A DNA stretch of 56,305 nucleotides from JACDQM01 sp044373315. Its GTDB lineage: Bacteria; Pseudomonadota; Gammaproteobacteria; Burkholderiales; Burkholderiaceae_C. A program made the translations under genes and the position numbers. Below, piece by piece: positions 26,661-35,789 of this stretch. Under the pieces are notes generated by a model. That model had not been told where the DNA came from and did no database searches. It was given only the letters and a program-made list of their open reading frames with translations. Position 1 is the stretch's first letter. Every line of letters begins with the position of its first letter. The stretch spans positions 1 through 56,305 of the forward strand of contig NZ_JBILQK010000016.1 of assembly GCF_044373315.1 (NCBI RefSeq), written 5' to 3'.

Positions 26661-27043
26661 CACGATCAGAATCCTTGCTTTTGACAGGGTGCTGCGGGCC
26701 TCGTGGGCGCAGCACCATGAATCTTCCGGGGCGCGCCGGGGTCGGCGGCGACTCGTTTGGAGCGCGCAGTCTAGTGTCGCGCCGCGCCCGAATCCATGCA
26801 CGCCAACCCCTAGTGAAGTCGGCCCCGACGGGTCGCGCATTGTGGCGCAGATCGGACCGAATCTGCCGCCAGCCCCCGTATTTGCCGGGGTTCCAAGCCC
26901 AGATCAAGGGCAAACGCGGGTGAATTGTGGTCTTCTGTCCATTAGACTCGCGCCTGCTTTCAATACGGAGACCCCCCTCACCACAAGTGGGCGGGGTCTC
27001 GCTTTTGTCTACTCAAGACGCTTGGCATGGAGATCCGACAGCG
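26661..27043. promoter_or_regulatory. Divergent intergenic region between solute-binding proteins and permease operon
   Basis: 383 bases between divergently transcribed genes, so promoters for both transporter operons are expected here. The visible structure is a terminator-like hairpin at 26968-27006, inside the presumed leader of the permease operon. The minus-strand side (26700-26900) shows no strong structure. I could not fix -35/-10 boxes with confidence. Confidence 0.55.
26968..27006 (+). terminator. Terminator-like hairpin in the leader of the permease operon
   Basis: GAGACCCC (26968-26975) pairs perfectly with GGGGTCTC (26993-27000); the stem extends inward through CTCAC/GTGGG-type pairing around a short loop, and GCTTTT follows. 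It ends about 38 bases before the permease ATG. With no gene ending just upstream on this strand, it may act as an attenuator or leader hairpin rather than an end-of-operon terminator. Confidence 0.6.
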
Positions 27044-27982
27044 ATGGCGGCATACCTCATAAGGCGCTTGTGGCAAATGATTCCCACCCTGTTGGGCGTC
27101 GTGCTGCTGGTGTTCTTCCTCTTCAAATACTTTGGTGGCGATCCGGCCGAAATCCTCGGCGGCCTGAACGCCAGCCCGGAACAGATTGACGCCATCCGCG
27201 AGCAACTTGGCCTGAACAAGCCGGTCTGGGAACAGCTCTGGATCTTCCTGAAGCAGATCGTTACCTTCGACTGGGGCAAGAGCTGGGCCACCAATGAATC
27301 GGTGGCCAATCTGTTCGCGACCCGCCTGCCGGCGACGCTGACGGTGATGCTGCCCATCCTGGTGCTGGAAGTGATGCTGGCCATCCCCTTCGCCCTGGCC
27401 GTGGCCTATGTGCGTGGCAGCCTGACGGACCGCGCGGTGATGGTGGTGACGACGGTGGCGGTGTCGATCTCGCTGCTGGTCTACGTGATCGTGTTCCAGT
27501 ACTTCTTCGCCTTCCGCCTGGGCTGGTTCCCGGTGCAGGGCTGGACGGACAGTGTCTGGACCAACCTCACGACCTACGCGCCGCTGCCGATCATTGTGGC
27601 GGTGGCGGTGGCGCTGGCGCCCTACACGCGTCTGTACCGCACCTTCTTCCTGGACGAGATCGGCCATGACTACGTGCGCACCGCACGTGCCAAGGGCCTG
27701 ACCGAGCGCACCATCCTGCTCAAGCATGTGCTGCGCAACGCGATGATCCCGATCCTGACCAACGTGGCCGTGGCCTTGCCCGGCGTGTTCGTCGGTTCCT
27801 TCCTGCTGGAAGTGTTCTTCTCGATTCCGGGCCTGGGTCGCGAGATCCTGCTGGCCGTGAACCGCAGTGACTACCCGGTCATCCAGGCTTTCGCGATCTA
27901 CATCGCCTTCCTGACCATGGTGGTCAATCTGCTGACGGACCTGCTGTACAAGCTGGTCGACCCACGGGTGGTGCTGAAATGA
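27044..27982 (+). CDS. Peptide-type ABC transporter permease (DppB/OppB family)
   Basis: 312 residues with six predicted membrane segments. It starts MAAYLIRRLWQMIPTLLGVV, typical of DppB/OppB permeases, and has the EAA loop DYVRTARAKGLTERTILLKHVLRNAMIPI that contacts the ATPase. The C-terminus LVDPRVVLK is also typical. ATG 27044 is chosen because the family signature begins there; the frame is open upstream through the intergenic region. It overlaps the next permease by ATGA (27979-27982). Works with the second permease, the double ATPase and the divergently encoded receptors. Confidence 0.93.
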   Translation: MAAYLIRRLWQMIPTLLGVVLLVFFLFKYFGGDPAEILGGLNASPEQIDAIREQLGLNKPVWEQLWIFLKQIVTFDWGKSWATNESVANLFATRLPATLTVMLPILVLEVMLAIPFALAVAYVRGSLTDRAVMVVTTVAVSISLLVYVIVFQYFFAFRLGWFPVQGWTDSVWTNLTTYAPLPIIVAVAVALAPYTRLYRTFFLDEIGHDYVRTARAKGLTERTILLKHVLRNAMIPILTNVAVALPGVFVGSFLLEVFFSIPGLGREILLAVNRSDYPVIQAFAIYIAFLTMVVNLLTDLLYKLVDPRVVLK

Positions 27983-29034
27983 GCGCGGTTCTCTCCAACA
28001 ACACCGCTGCGGCCAAGCCGGCGCAGCGCTCCGAAGGCGTGTGGGCGGCCTCCTGGCGCCGCCTGCGTTCCGACAAGGTGGGCATGGTCTGCATGACCAT
28101 CGTGGCCTTCTTCCTGGTGCTGGTGACGCTTTCGGGCAGCGGCCTGATCGCCGCCGACTGGCAGAAGGAAGTGGGCGTTCCCAATGCGCCGCCGACCTTC
28201 ATGGGCCCGGCCCCAGCCGAGGCCATCGGCACGGTCGAGCAGCCCAAGGGACCGAACGTCGACCTGAGCGATATCGACCCGCTGGCGCCCAAGTACCAGG
28301 AATGGGAAGAGCGCGCCAAGCAGTTCAAGACCGTGGACACGGTCAAGGCCGAGACCCTGCCGGCCGGCGGCGACCGTCTGGGCCGCGACGTGCTGGCCAA
28401 GGTGCTGAAGGGCGCCGAGGTCTCGATCACGGTGGGCGTGCTGGCGGCCATCGTTGCGACGCTGATCGGTACCGTGCTCGGCGCCCTGTCGGGCTTCTTC
28501 GGCGGCAAGATCGGTGACTTCCTGGAGTGGCTGTACAACGTCTTCACCGCCATCCCCGGCATCCTGCTGATCTTTGCCTTCGCTGTGATCTTCGGCAAGG
28601 GCGTCACCTCGGTGGTGCTGATCCTGGGGCTGGCGGGCTGGCCGGGCATCTACCGCCTGATCCGGGCCGAGTTCATGAAGCACTCGGTGCGTGATTACGT
28701 GCGTTCGGCCGAGGCCATTGGCGCCTCGAAGTTCTCGCGCATGTTCAAGCACATCCTGCCCAACGTCTCGCACGTGGCGCTGGTCCAGCTCTCGCTGCAT
28801 GTGGTGGCCTTCATCAAGAGCGAAGTGATCCTGTCCTACCTGGGTCTGGGTGTGGGCGTGGACCAGGTCTCCTGGGGCACCATGCTGGCCGAGAGCCAGA
28901 GCGAGCTGATCCTAGGCTACTGGTGGCAGCTGGCTGCCGTGACCGCCTTCATGGCAGTGTTCGTGACGGCCTTCGCGCTGTTCACCGACGCACTGCGCGA
29001 TGCGCTGGACCCGAAGCTGCGCGGCCTGGAGTAA
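27979..29034 (+). CDS. Peptide-type ABC transporter permease (DppC/OppC family)
   Basis: 351 residues, longer than a typical DppC of about 300. A cytoplasmic N-terminus (WAASWRRLRSDKVGMVCM) leads into the first membrane segment, then an unusually long periplasmic loop of about 80 residues (roughly 55-135) before GGDRLGRDVLAKVLKGAEVS. The EAA loop is HSVRDYVRSAEAIGASKFSRMFKHILPN. Its start overlaps the upstream permease stop, and the ATPase gene begins 4 bases after its stop, so all three are one operon. The long loop may serve docking of several receptors; that is inference. Confidence 0.93.
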   Translation: MSAVLSNNTAAAKPAQRSEGVWAASWRRLRSDKVGMVCMTIVAFFLVLVTLSGSGLIAADWQKEVGVPNAPPTFMGPAPAEAIGTVEQPKGPNVDLSDIDPLAPKYQEWEERAKQFKTVDTVKAETLPAGGDRLGRDVLAKVLKGAEVSITVGVLAAIVATLIGTVLGALSGFFGGKIGDFLEWLYNVFTAIPGILLIFAFAVIFGKGVTSVVLILGLAGWPGIYRLIRAEFMKHSVRDYVRSAEAIGASKFSRMFKHILPNVSHVALVQLSLHVVAFIKSEVILSYLGLGVGVDQVSWGTMLAESQSELILGYWWQLAAVTAFMAVFVTAFALFTDALRDALDPKLRGLE

Positions 29035-29038
29035 AGAC

Positions 29039-30727
29039 ATGCTTTTGAGTATTCAAGACCTGAAGGTCGCCTTCCGGATGGGCAAGGTGAACGGCGAGAT
29101 GCAGCGCGCACTGGCCGTCAAGGGTGTCAGTTTCGACATCCCCGAGAACAGCACGGTCGCCCTGGTGGGCGAGTCGGGCTCGGGCAAGAGCGTCACCGCC
29201 ATGTCCATCCTGAACTTGCTGCCGGACAACGCCGAGCGCCAGGGCAAGATCCTTTTCCAGGGCCGTGACCTGCTGCAGACCTCGCTGCCGGAGCTGCAAG
29301 GCATCCGCGGCCGCGAGATCGCCTGCGTGTTCCAGGATCCGATGACCTCGCTGAACCCGGTGTTCACCGTGGCCGACCAGATCATGGAGCCGCTGATCAA
29401 GCACATGGGCATGAGCCGCAAGCAGGCGCTGGTGCGCGCCGAGGAACTGCTCAATGAAGTGGGCATCCCCGAGCCCAAGCGCCGCCTGAAGGCCTATCCG
29501 CACGAAATGTCGGGTGGCCAGCAGCAGCGCGTGATGATCGCCATCGCGCTGGCCTGCAAGCCCAAGCTGCTGATCGCCGACGAGCCGACCACGGCGCTGG
29601 ACGTGACCATCCAGCGCCAGGTGATGGAGCTGATGGCCAAGCTCAAGGAATCGCACAAGATGAGCTTGCTGTTCATCTCGCACGATCTGGGCGTGGTGGG
29701 CGAGATCTCCGACCATGTGGTGGTGATGCGCCACGGCGAGATCCGCGAGAAGGCGCCGGTGGCCGACATCTTCAATGCGCCCAAGGATGGCTATACCAAG
29801 GCGCTGCTGGCCTGCCGGCCGTCCCTCACCGAGAACCCGGCGCGCCTGATGGTGATCGACGACCACATCGCCGGTCGCGCGGCCAGCAATGGGGCCAAGG
29901 CCAAGGATCCGAACGCTCCCGTCATCCTGGAAGCGCGCGGCCTGAAGAAGAGCTTCTTCTTCAAGGAAGGCCTGTTCAGCAAGAAGGAGTTCAAGGCCGT
30001 CAAGGACGTGAACTTCAAGCTGCGCAAGGGTTACACGCTGGGCGTGGTGGGCGAGTCCGGCTCGGGCAAGACCACGATGGGCCTGACGCTGCTCCGCCTG
30101 CACGAGCCCAGCGGTGGCGAGGTGCTGTTCGAAGGCCAGGACCTCCTGAAGATGAGCGGCAATGACTGGCAGAAGATGCGCCGCCGTATCCAGGTGGTGT
30201 TCCAGAACCCCTATGCCTCGCTGAACCCGCGCTTCACCATCGGCCAGACCCTGGTCGAGCCGATGGAGATCCACGGCATCGGCAAGGACACGGCGGATCG
30301 CATGGCCCGTGCCAGCGCCCTGCTGGTCAAGGTGGGCCTGGATGATTCGGTGCTGAACAAGTATCCGCACGAGTTCTCCGGCGGCCAGCGCCAGCGCATC
30401 GCGATCGCGCGCTGCCTGACGCTCAACCCCGAGGTGCTGGTGCTGGACGAAGCGGTATCGGCGCTGGACGTCTCGGTGCAGGCCCAGGTGCTGAACCTGC
30501 TGAAGGACTTGCAGGACGAGTTCGGCCTGTCTTACATCTTCATCAGCCACGATCTGGCGGTGGTGAAGTTCATCTCGGACGAGGTACTGGTGATGCAGAA
30601 CGGCGATGTGGTCGAGCAGGCAGAGACCCAGAGCCTGCTGGCCGCGCCCAAGCAGGAGTACACGCGCCGCCTGCTCGGCGCGGTGCCGCGCGGCTATCAG
30701 GCGCAGGCCTCGGCGGCGGCGGCCTGA
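29039..30727 (+). CDS. ABC transporter double ATPase (DppD-DppF type fusion)
   Basis: 562 residues with two complete nucleotide-binding domains. First: Walker A GESGSGKS (about 44-51), signature MSGGQQQR, Walker B LLIADEPTTALD. Second: GESGSGKTT (about 338-346), signature FSGGQRQR, Walker B LVLDEAVSALD. The fusion replaces the separate DppD and DppF proteins, as in GsiA or YejF. ATG 29039 is used; the upstream part of the open frame overlaps the permease. It is the last gene of the operon and is followed 21 bases later by a strong terminator. Confidence 0.95.
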   Translation: MLLSIQDLKVAFRMGKVNGEMQRALAVKGVSFDIPENSTVALVGESGSGKSVTAMSILNLLPDNAERQGKILFQGRDLLQTSLPELQGIRGREIACVFQDPMTSLNPVFTVADQIMEPLIKHMGMSRKQALVRAEELLNEVGIPEPKRRLKAYPHEMSGGQQQRVMIAIALACKPKLLIADEPTTALDVTIQRQVMELMAKLKESHKMSLLFISHDLGVVGEISDHVVVMRHGEIREKAPVADIFNAPKDGYTKALLACRPSLTENPARLMVIDDHIAGRAASNGAKAKDPNAPVILEARGLKKSFFFKEGLFSKKEFKAVKDVNFKLRKGYTLGVVGESGSGKTTMGLTLLRLHEPSGGEVLFEGQDLLKMSGNDWQKMRRRIQVVFQNPYASLNPRFTIGQTLVEPMEIHGIGKDTADRMARASALLVKVGLDDSVLNKYPHEFSGGQRQRIAIARCLTLNPEVLVLDEAVSALDVSVQAQVLNLLKDLQDEFGLSYIFISHDLAVVKFISDEVLVMQNGDVVEQAETQSLLAAPKQEYTRRLLGAVPRGYQAQASAAAA

Positions 30728-30748
30728 GCTTGCCGAGCTCATTCGCGA

Positions 30749-30775
30749 GGGGCGCCGCAAGGCGCCCTTTTTTTT
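30749..30775 (+). terminator. Rho-independent terminator after the ABC transporter operon
   Basis: GGGCGCC (30750-30756), loop GCAA, GGCGCCC (30761-30767), then eight T. A GNRA tetraloop on a perfect 7-bp GC stem with a T-run is a textbook intrinsic terminator. Confidence 0.93.
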
Positions 30776-30924
30776 CGGCTGAGCAGTCGGACGAGCGTCG
30801 GTCCAGCTTCGCCCAGACGCATTCGAGGGCTGCCGTTCTGCAGTCTATCGATTGCCGCAGGGCCTCTGACGCGGTGCTTCGTACAGTCCAGCCTTTGTCG
30901 AACCGCTCTGACCGGAGACTTGTG

Positions 30925-31116
30925 ATGAACCGATATGCCGCCCTGACCTTCGCGCTGTGCGCCAGCCTGCTGACCGCCGCCTGCGTCTTCGCGCCGCCCA
31001 GCTCGGTGCGCATCAACGACTCGGCCGAACTGGCCCGCATGAGCGAGCAGGCGCTGAAGACCTGCGGCGAAGGCCAGGTCAAGGAAGTCAGCACGCGCAG
31101 CTTCAGCTGCAAGTGA
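30925..31116 (+). CDS. Small putative lipoprotein
   Basis: 63 residues. MNRYAALTFALCASLLTAAC gives a signal peptide with lipobox LTAAC, so a mature lipoprotein of about 44 residues is likely. Three more cysteines (a Cys in KTCGEG and one in SFSCK near the C-terminus among them) could form a disulfide. CGGAGA lies 9 bases before ATG 30925. No recognised family. It stands alone between the transporter terminator and the Cache-protein gene. Confidence 0.7.
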   Translation: MNRYAALTFALCASLLTAACVFAPPSSVRINDSAELARMSEQALKTCGEGQVKEVSTRSFSCK

Positions 31117-31404
31117 GCCGGCCACCCGTCCCCCTGCGTTGAGCCCTGCCCGGCCGGGCAGCCCGGCAGTGAAGCCGTGCGCTGGTGCCAAGTACCCGAG
31201 CTCGATCGTCTGGCCGGCCCGGCACTGTGGCGCCGTGAAGACGGCACGACCCAAGCTGGCGCACCAGCGCCGACCTGCCGTGCATTGTTGCCGCGCGCCC
31301 CCCCTTAAGTTGGTGCATTCTGTGCCGAAGTCTGTGATATCGCAGCGCAAGGCTGAGCCGGCTGGCTGCGTCACGAGGCTGAATCTCAACGCAAGGAGAC
31401 GTAC

Positions 31405-31866
31405 ATGAAGACTTGGATGAAATGGCTGGCTGCAGGTGTCGCCAGTGTCGGCCTGATGGGCTCCGCCCTGGCGCAGGAGCGCGGCACGAAGGAAGAGGCG
31501 ATCGCCATGACCAAGGCGGCCTTCGAGCACATCAAGAAGGTGGGCGCCGAGAAGGCCTACAAAGACTTCACCAGCGACAAGGCCGCCTGGGTCAAGAAGG
31601 ATCTGTATGTGATGGTCTATGACAGCAAGGCCGTGGCGCTGGCGCATGGCGCCAACGAGAAGCTGGTGGGCAAGGACATGAGCGCCGTCAAGGATGCCAA
31701 CGGCAACCCGGTCGTGCTGGGTCTGATTAGTGTCGCTGCCAAGGGCGGCGGCTGGTACGACTACGACTGGCCGGACCCCGTCACCAAGAAAATCGCTCCC
31801 AAGACGACTTACGCCATCAAGCAGCCCAATGGCGATGGCTTCATTGGCGTGGGCATCTACCGCTGA
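31405..31866 (+). CDS. Periplasmic single-domain Cache protein
   Basis: 153 residues. The signal peptide MKTWMKWLAAGVASVGLMGS is cut near ALAQE. The mature part is a small Cache (sCache_2-like) sensor fold: AFEHIKKVGAEKAYKDFTSD, LYVMVYDSKAVALAHGANEKLVGKD, GGGWYDYDWPDPVTKK and GFIGVGIYR. Cache domains bind small ligands such as amino acids or carboxylates. It is normally a piece of a receptor but here is a free periplasmic protein encoded 117 bases upstream of a chemoreceptor, which suggests it presents ligand to that receptor; this is inference. Confidence 0.88.
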   Translation: MKTWMKWLAAGVASVGLMGSALAQERGTKEEAIAMTKAAFEHIKKVGAEKAYKDFTSDKAAWVKKDLYVMVYDSKAVALAHGANEKLVGKDMSAVKDANGNPVVLGLISVAAKGGGWYDYDWPDPVTKKIAPKTTYAIKQPNGDGFIGVGIYR

Positions 31867-31890
31867 TGCCGGCCTGACGATCGCAACTCC

Positions 31891-31920
31891 GCAGCAGAGG
31901 CGCCCCGGCGCCTCTGCTGC
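31891..31920 (+). terminator. Perfect 14-bp inverted repeat between Cache and chemoreceptor genes
   Basis: GCAGCAGAGGCGCC (31891-31904) and GGCGCCTCTGCTGC (31907-31920) are perfectly complementary with only CC between them. The following sequence is TTGG, not a T-run, so intrinsic termination would be weak; transcript stabilisation or partial readthrough into the chemoreceptor gene is possible. Confidence 0.6.
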
Positions 31921-31983
31921 TTGGTCAGGCATGGTGACGCTTGTTGTCGCCCGAGCCTAGAAGAACTTCTGCAGGAGACCGCA

Positions 31984-33540
31984 GTGAATCAGCTCCTTCG
32001 CAACGCTTCCATCCGCATCAAGGTCGCGCTCGCGCCGGCATTCGCCGTTCTGTGCATCCTGGTCGTCGCGGCCATGGGGTGGTCTTCGACGCGGATGCTG
32101 ACGGATGAGCTGCATCAAGTGGGCGGTGTTGGCGTCCAGCGCATCGTCGCGGCTGAGTCCATGATCACCGATGTCTCGCGGATCCATCAGCAGCTCTACC
32201 AGTCCTTGACCTGGGAGGCGATCGGCTACCGCGCGGAGGCGATCACCGCGCTGGACCAGTCCTTGCTGAAGCAGCTCGAAGCCCTGGCGAAGACGCTGCA
32301 AGCGGCATCGGATGATGCAGAGATCAGTGAGGAGCAGCGCAAGGTGCTGGCGCAGGTCGCCAAGGACTACCTGCTCTATGCCAAGACAGCCAAGGACACG
32401 CTGGACATCAAGTCGGCTGGCGTTGCGACGGCTGCGAGCTATGTTGTGACGGTGGACAAGCAGTACGAAGCCATCCAGACCCAGCTGAGCGCATTCGTCA
32501 AGCGTGAGGTCGAATTGAGCGAGCAGGCGGTGGCCAAGGCCGAGAGCATTGGCAAGCAGGCCTCCAATGTCTCTCTGCTGGTGTCGGCGATTGCCTTGAT
32601 CGCCTGTATCGGTTTTGCCTTCCTGGTGGCGCGTGCCATTGCCGCACCGCTTCGTGAGGCAGTCGTGCAGGCGCAGGCTCTGGCCGATGGCGACCTGACT
32701 CGGCGCGACGCTGTGGCCGGGCGCGACGAGACGGGCCAGGTGCTCGCGGCGCTGCAGAACGTGGCGTCCAACCTGAACCAGATCGTCGGTGGCGTGCGCT
32801 CGACGGCCGATGAGATCAACACCGCAGCCAGCGAGATCGCTTCCGGCAACGCCGATCTGTCCTCGCGCACCGAGAACACCGCGTCCGCGCTGGAGCAGAC
32901 GGCCGCCTCGGTCGAGGAACTGTCGGCGACGATCCGCGGCACGGCCGAGAACGCCCGCGCCGCCGACGCGCTGGCCCGCCAGGCCGCTGCCGTGGCGGTG
33001 CAGGGCGGCACGGCAGTGTCCGAAGTGGTGGCCGCGATGAATGCCATCAATACCCAAGGCCGCAAGATTGCCGAGATCATCGGCACCATCGACAGCATCG
33101 CCTTCCAGACCAACATCCTGGCGCTGAACGCGGCGGTCGAAGCCGCCCGTGCTGGCGAGCAGGGCCGCGGCTTTGCCGTGGTGGCCAGTGAGGTCCGCAC
33201 GCTGGCGCAGCGCAGTGGCGATGCAGCCAAGGAGATTCGCAGCCTGATTGGCGCATCGGTCGAGCAGGTCGATGCCGGCACCGGCAAGGTTGAAGTGGCG
33301 GGTCAGACCATGGCGCGCGTCGTCGACTCGATCCAGAAGGTGTCGCAGATGGTGGGTGACATCACCCGTGCAGCGGCCGAGCAGGCCGACGGCATCGCGC
33401 AGGTCAACAGTGCCGTGGCCGAGATGGACAAATCGACGCAGCAGAACGCTGCGATGGTGGAAGAGGCCACGGCGGCGACCGAGTCGCTGCGGACGCAGGC
33501 TTCACATCTGGTCGGCAGTCTGTCGCGCTTCAAGACCTGA
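31984..33540 (+). CDS. Methyl-accepting chemotaxis protein
   Basis: 518 residues from GTG 31984, with CAGGAGA about 8 bases upstream. Membrane segment 1 is near residues 14-34, then a four-helix-type periplasmic sensor (about 35-190), membrane segment 2 (about 195-220), HAMP and the signalling domain. The hairpin tip is IDSIAFQTNILALNAAVEAARAGEQGRG, which binds CheA/CheW. There is no C-terminal CheR-tethering pentapeptide; it ends LVGSLSRFKT. The ligand is unknown; the upstream periplasmic Cache protein may be its partner. Confidence 0.95.
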   Translation: MNQLLRNASIRIKVALAPAFAVLCILVVAAMGWSSTRMLTDELHQVGGVGVQRIVAAESMITDVSRIHQQLYQSLTWEAIGYRAEAITALDQSLLKQLEALAKTLQAASDDAEISEEQRKVLAQVAKDYLLYAKTAKDTLDIKSAGVATAASYVVTVDKQYEAIQTQLSAFVKREVELSEQAVAKAESIGKQASNVSLLVSAIALIACIGFAFLVARAIAAPLREAVVQAQALADGDLTRRDAVAGRDETGQVLAALQNVASNLNQIVGGVRSTADEINTAASEIASGNADLSSRTENTASALEQTAASVEELSATIRGTAENARAADALARQAAAVAVQGGTAVSEVVAAMNAINTQGRKIAEIIGTIDSIAFQTNILALNAAVEAARAGEQGRGFAVVASEVRTLAQRSGDAAKEIRSLIGASVEQVDAGTGKVEVAGQTMARVVDSIQKVSQMVGDITRAAAEQADGIAQVNSAVAEMDKSTQQNAAMVEEATAATESLRTQASHLVGSLSRFKT

Positions 33541-33683
33541 GGCGCCCTGCTGGCGAGGCGCGATTCTGCGCGCGTGGCAAAGCCGCACTCGCCGCCAATT
33601 TCTCCACACCGGGCCGGTCCGCATGCGAGTGCGTACCGGCTTTCCTGCTCAAGCGCGCTCGTCTCCGGTCGATACAGTGAGGA

Positions 33684-35789
33684 ATGAGCAAGACTGTCCA
33701 CAGTCAGGTCCGCACGTTGCCGCCCCTGGTCGGGCTGTGGCGTGGCTTTGCCTGTCGAATCGGGCTGAGCCTTGCAGCGCTTCTGGTGCTGATGTCTCTC
33801 GGTGCGTGCCAACCCGCCAGCGCACCGCTGCCGCCCGCCGCGTCCAAGGCCGAGACCCTGTGGACGGACTTCGAGCGCATCGAGCGCGCGGCGCGCGCGC
33901 GGCCGGCAGAACAGGCGCGTGAGTTGCAGCAGCTCTACAGCCGGACGCTGCCCGGCAGTGCCGAGCGCCTGGAGGCCTTGAGTCTACGCGGCGCGATGGC
34001 GGCACGCCTGCGTGACCGGGCGATGCTGGATCCCATCCTGTCTGAGTTGCGCAACTGGCCGGTGCTCGATGGACGGCCGGAAGCTGAGGTGGTGGCGACC
34101 TTGACGCTGGCGCGCTTCCAGCAGGATCAGGGCCAGCTGCGCGACGCGAAGAAGACGCTGTTGAGCCTGACGGATGAATCAATCGCGCAATTGACTGATC
34201 GTCAACGCTATCGGGCCGCGGGCTTGCGCTCGGTCGTGCTGGCGGATGGTGGCGAATTCGATGCGGCCTTGCTGTCCGGTCAGGAGGCCATGCGCTTGGC
34301 GGACCAACTCGGCCAGAGCTGGCGGCAGGCGCTGGCGCTGTCCGACATGGCCTGGGTCTATCTGCGCGCCGAGCAGGGCGAGCGCGCCCGGGAGCTTGCC
34401 AACAGGGCGCTGGAGCGAGCGCGGCAGGACCCGGACCCCGAGACCTTGAATGCGGCACTGACCATTCTTGGCAATGTCTATGCCGACCATGCGGATACCA
34501 GAATCACCGAGAAAGCCTATGCCGAAGCGCTGGAGCAGGCGCGAGCCGCTGGTGGCCAGGGCATGCTGGCGCTGGGCCTGGGCAATTTTGCCGACTACTA
34601 CCTGAGGCGCGGCGATTTTGCGCAGGCGCTGAAGCTGGCCGAGCAGGCGCTGCCGCTGGCGCAGCGCCAACAGCTGCTCAGCGCGGAAGTGCTGGCTTTG
34701 CACAATATGGGCATCGCCAAGATCGGCCTCAAGCGCTTGGCCGAAGGCACGCGCGATGTGCGCATGGCCATCAAGCTTGATCTGGACCAGGGGGCGATTG
34801 CCTATGCCGCCGAAGGCTGGGCCGAACTCGGCAAGTATCTGGAGAGCGCCGGTGACTGGGCGGGGGCGATCGATGCGCATCACAACTATCGGCGCCTGAT
34901 CGATCAGGTGCTGCGCGACGAAACGCGCAAGTCGGTGCTGGAGGCGCAGGAGAGTTTCGAGGCCGAGCGGCGCGCCAAGGACATTGAGCTGCTGGCGCGC
35001 GACAACAGCCTGAAGGCCGAGCAGATCCGCGCCCAGGATCTGCAGCTGCGCCTGTGGGCCGCAGTGGCGGGCTGTGTGGTGGTTTCTGCCGTGCTGCTTG
35101 GCCTGGCCTACCAGCGCATTCGCCGCACCAACGAAGCGCTCAAGCACAGCAACGAGCATCTGAAACTTCAAAGCGAGAGCGATCCTCTGACCGGTCTTTC
35201 CAACCGAAGGCACTTCCAGAAGGCCGTTCAGCGCCTGACGCCCGCAGGCGGCCTGACGGCGACCGTCTATCTGATGGACATCGATTTGTTCAAGCGCATC
35301 AACGACATGCATGGTCATGCCGCGGGTGACAGCGTGCTGGTCGAGGTGGCGCGGCGTTTGCGCGCCGCTCTGCGCGAGGATGATCTGGTGGTGCGCTGGG
35401 GCGGGGAGGAGTTTCTGATCGTCGTTCCCGAGCGCGATGCCGAAGCGGCGCGGCTGCTGGCCCAGCGTTTGCTGGACATCGTGGGCCAGGAGCCGGTGCT
35501 GCATGGTGACAAGAAGGTCGCGGTCAGCGCGTCCATCGGCTTCGCCAGCTTCCCGCTGGGCCCGCACGGTCTGGCCTTGACGTGGGAGCGTGCGATCGAT
35601 CTTGTGGATACCGCGATGTATGTCGCCAAGGCGCATGGGCGCAACCGTGCCTACGGTGTGCAGGGGGTCGGATCCAGCAACGAGGCTGAGCTGCTGCAGT
35701 TGATGCCCAGGCTTGAGGCTGCCTGGCAAGAAGGGCGTGCCGAAGTGGTGACCTTGCATGGCCCCAAGCCGCTGCAGGAGGCTGCATGA
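33684..35789 (+). CDS. TPR-GGDEF diguanylate cyclase, first of a tandem pair
   Basis: 701 residues. An N-terminal hydrophobic signal or anchor (about 25-43, ending in a lipobox-like LGAC), then about 400 residues of TPR-like helical repeats that should lie in the periplasm, a coiled coil, a membrane segment (about 455-475) and a cytoplasmic GGDEF domain. The active site is RWGGEEF (about 572-576), with an inhibitory RxxD site (REDD) five residues before it, so it should make c-di-GMP under product inhibition. Its stop overlaps the start of a paralogue by ATGA. Confidence 0.92.
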   Translation: MSKTVHSQVRTLPPLVGLWRGFACRIGLSLAALLVLMSLGACQPASAPLPPAASKAETLWTDFERIERAARARPAEQARELQQLYSRTLPGSAERLEALSLRGAMAARLRDRAMLDPILSELRNWPVLDGRPEAEVVATLTLARFQQDQGQLRDAKKTLLSLTDESIAQLTDRQRYRAAGLRSVVLADGGEFDAALLSGQEAMRLADQLGQSWRQALALSDMAWVYLRAEQGERARELANRALERARQDPDPETLNAALTILGNVYADHADTRITEKAYAEALEQARAAGGQGMLALGLGNFADYYLRRGDFAQALKLAEQALPLAQRQQLLSAEVLALHNMGIAKIGLKRLAEGTRDVRMAIKLDLDQGAIAYAAEGWAELGKYLESAGDWAGAIDAHHNYRRLIDQVLRDETRKSVLEAQESFEAERRAKDIELLARDNSLKAEQIRAQDLQLRLWAAVAGCVVVSAVLLGLAYQRIRRTNEALKHSNEHLKLQSESDPLTGLSNRRHFQKAVQRLTPAGGLTATVYLMDIDLFKRINDMHGHAAGDSVLVEVARRLRAALREDDLVVRWGGEEFLIVVPERDAEAARLLAQRLLDIVGQEPVLHGDKKVAVSASIGFASFPLGPHGLALTWERAIDLVDTAMYVAKAHGRNRAYGVQGVGSSNEAELLQLMPRLEAAWQEGRAEVVTLHGPKPLQEAA

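Noticed and set aside
22999..26684. Long plus-strand frames opposite the solute-binding protein genes
   Set aside because: They are composed of His/Gln/Arg-rich shadow sequence complementary to four well-supported genes.
28982..30760. 592-codon minus-strand frame opposite the ABC ATPase
   Set aside because: No family likeness; explained by low stop density on the antisense strand of a GC-rich gene.
31146..31161. Perfect 16-bp palindrome CTGCCCGGCCGGGCAG
   Set aside because: There is no loop, T-run or flanking element; in GC-rich intergenic DNA it can arise by chance, so no function is claimed.
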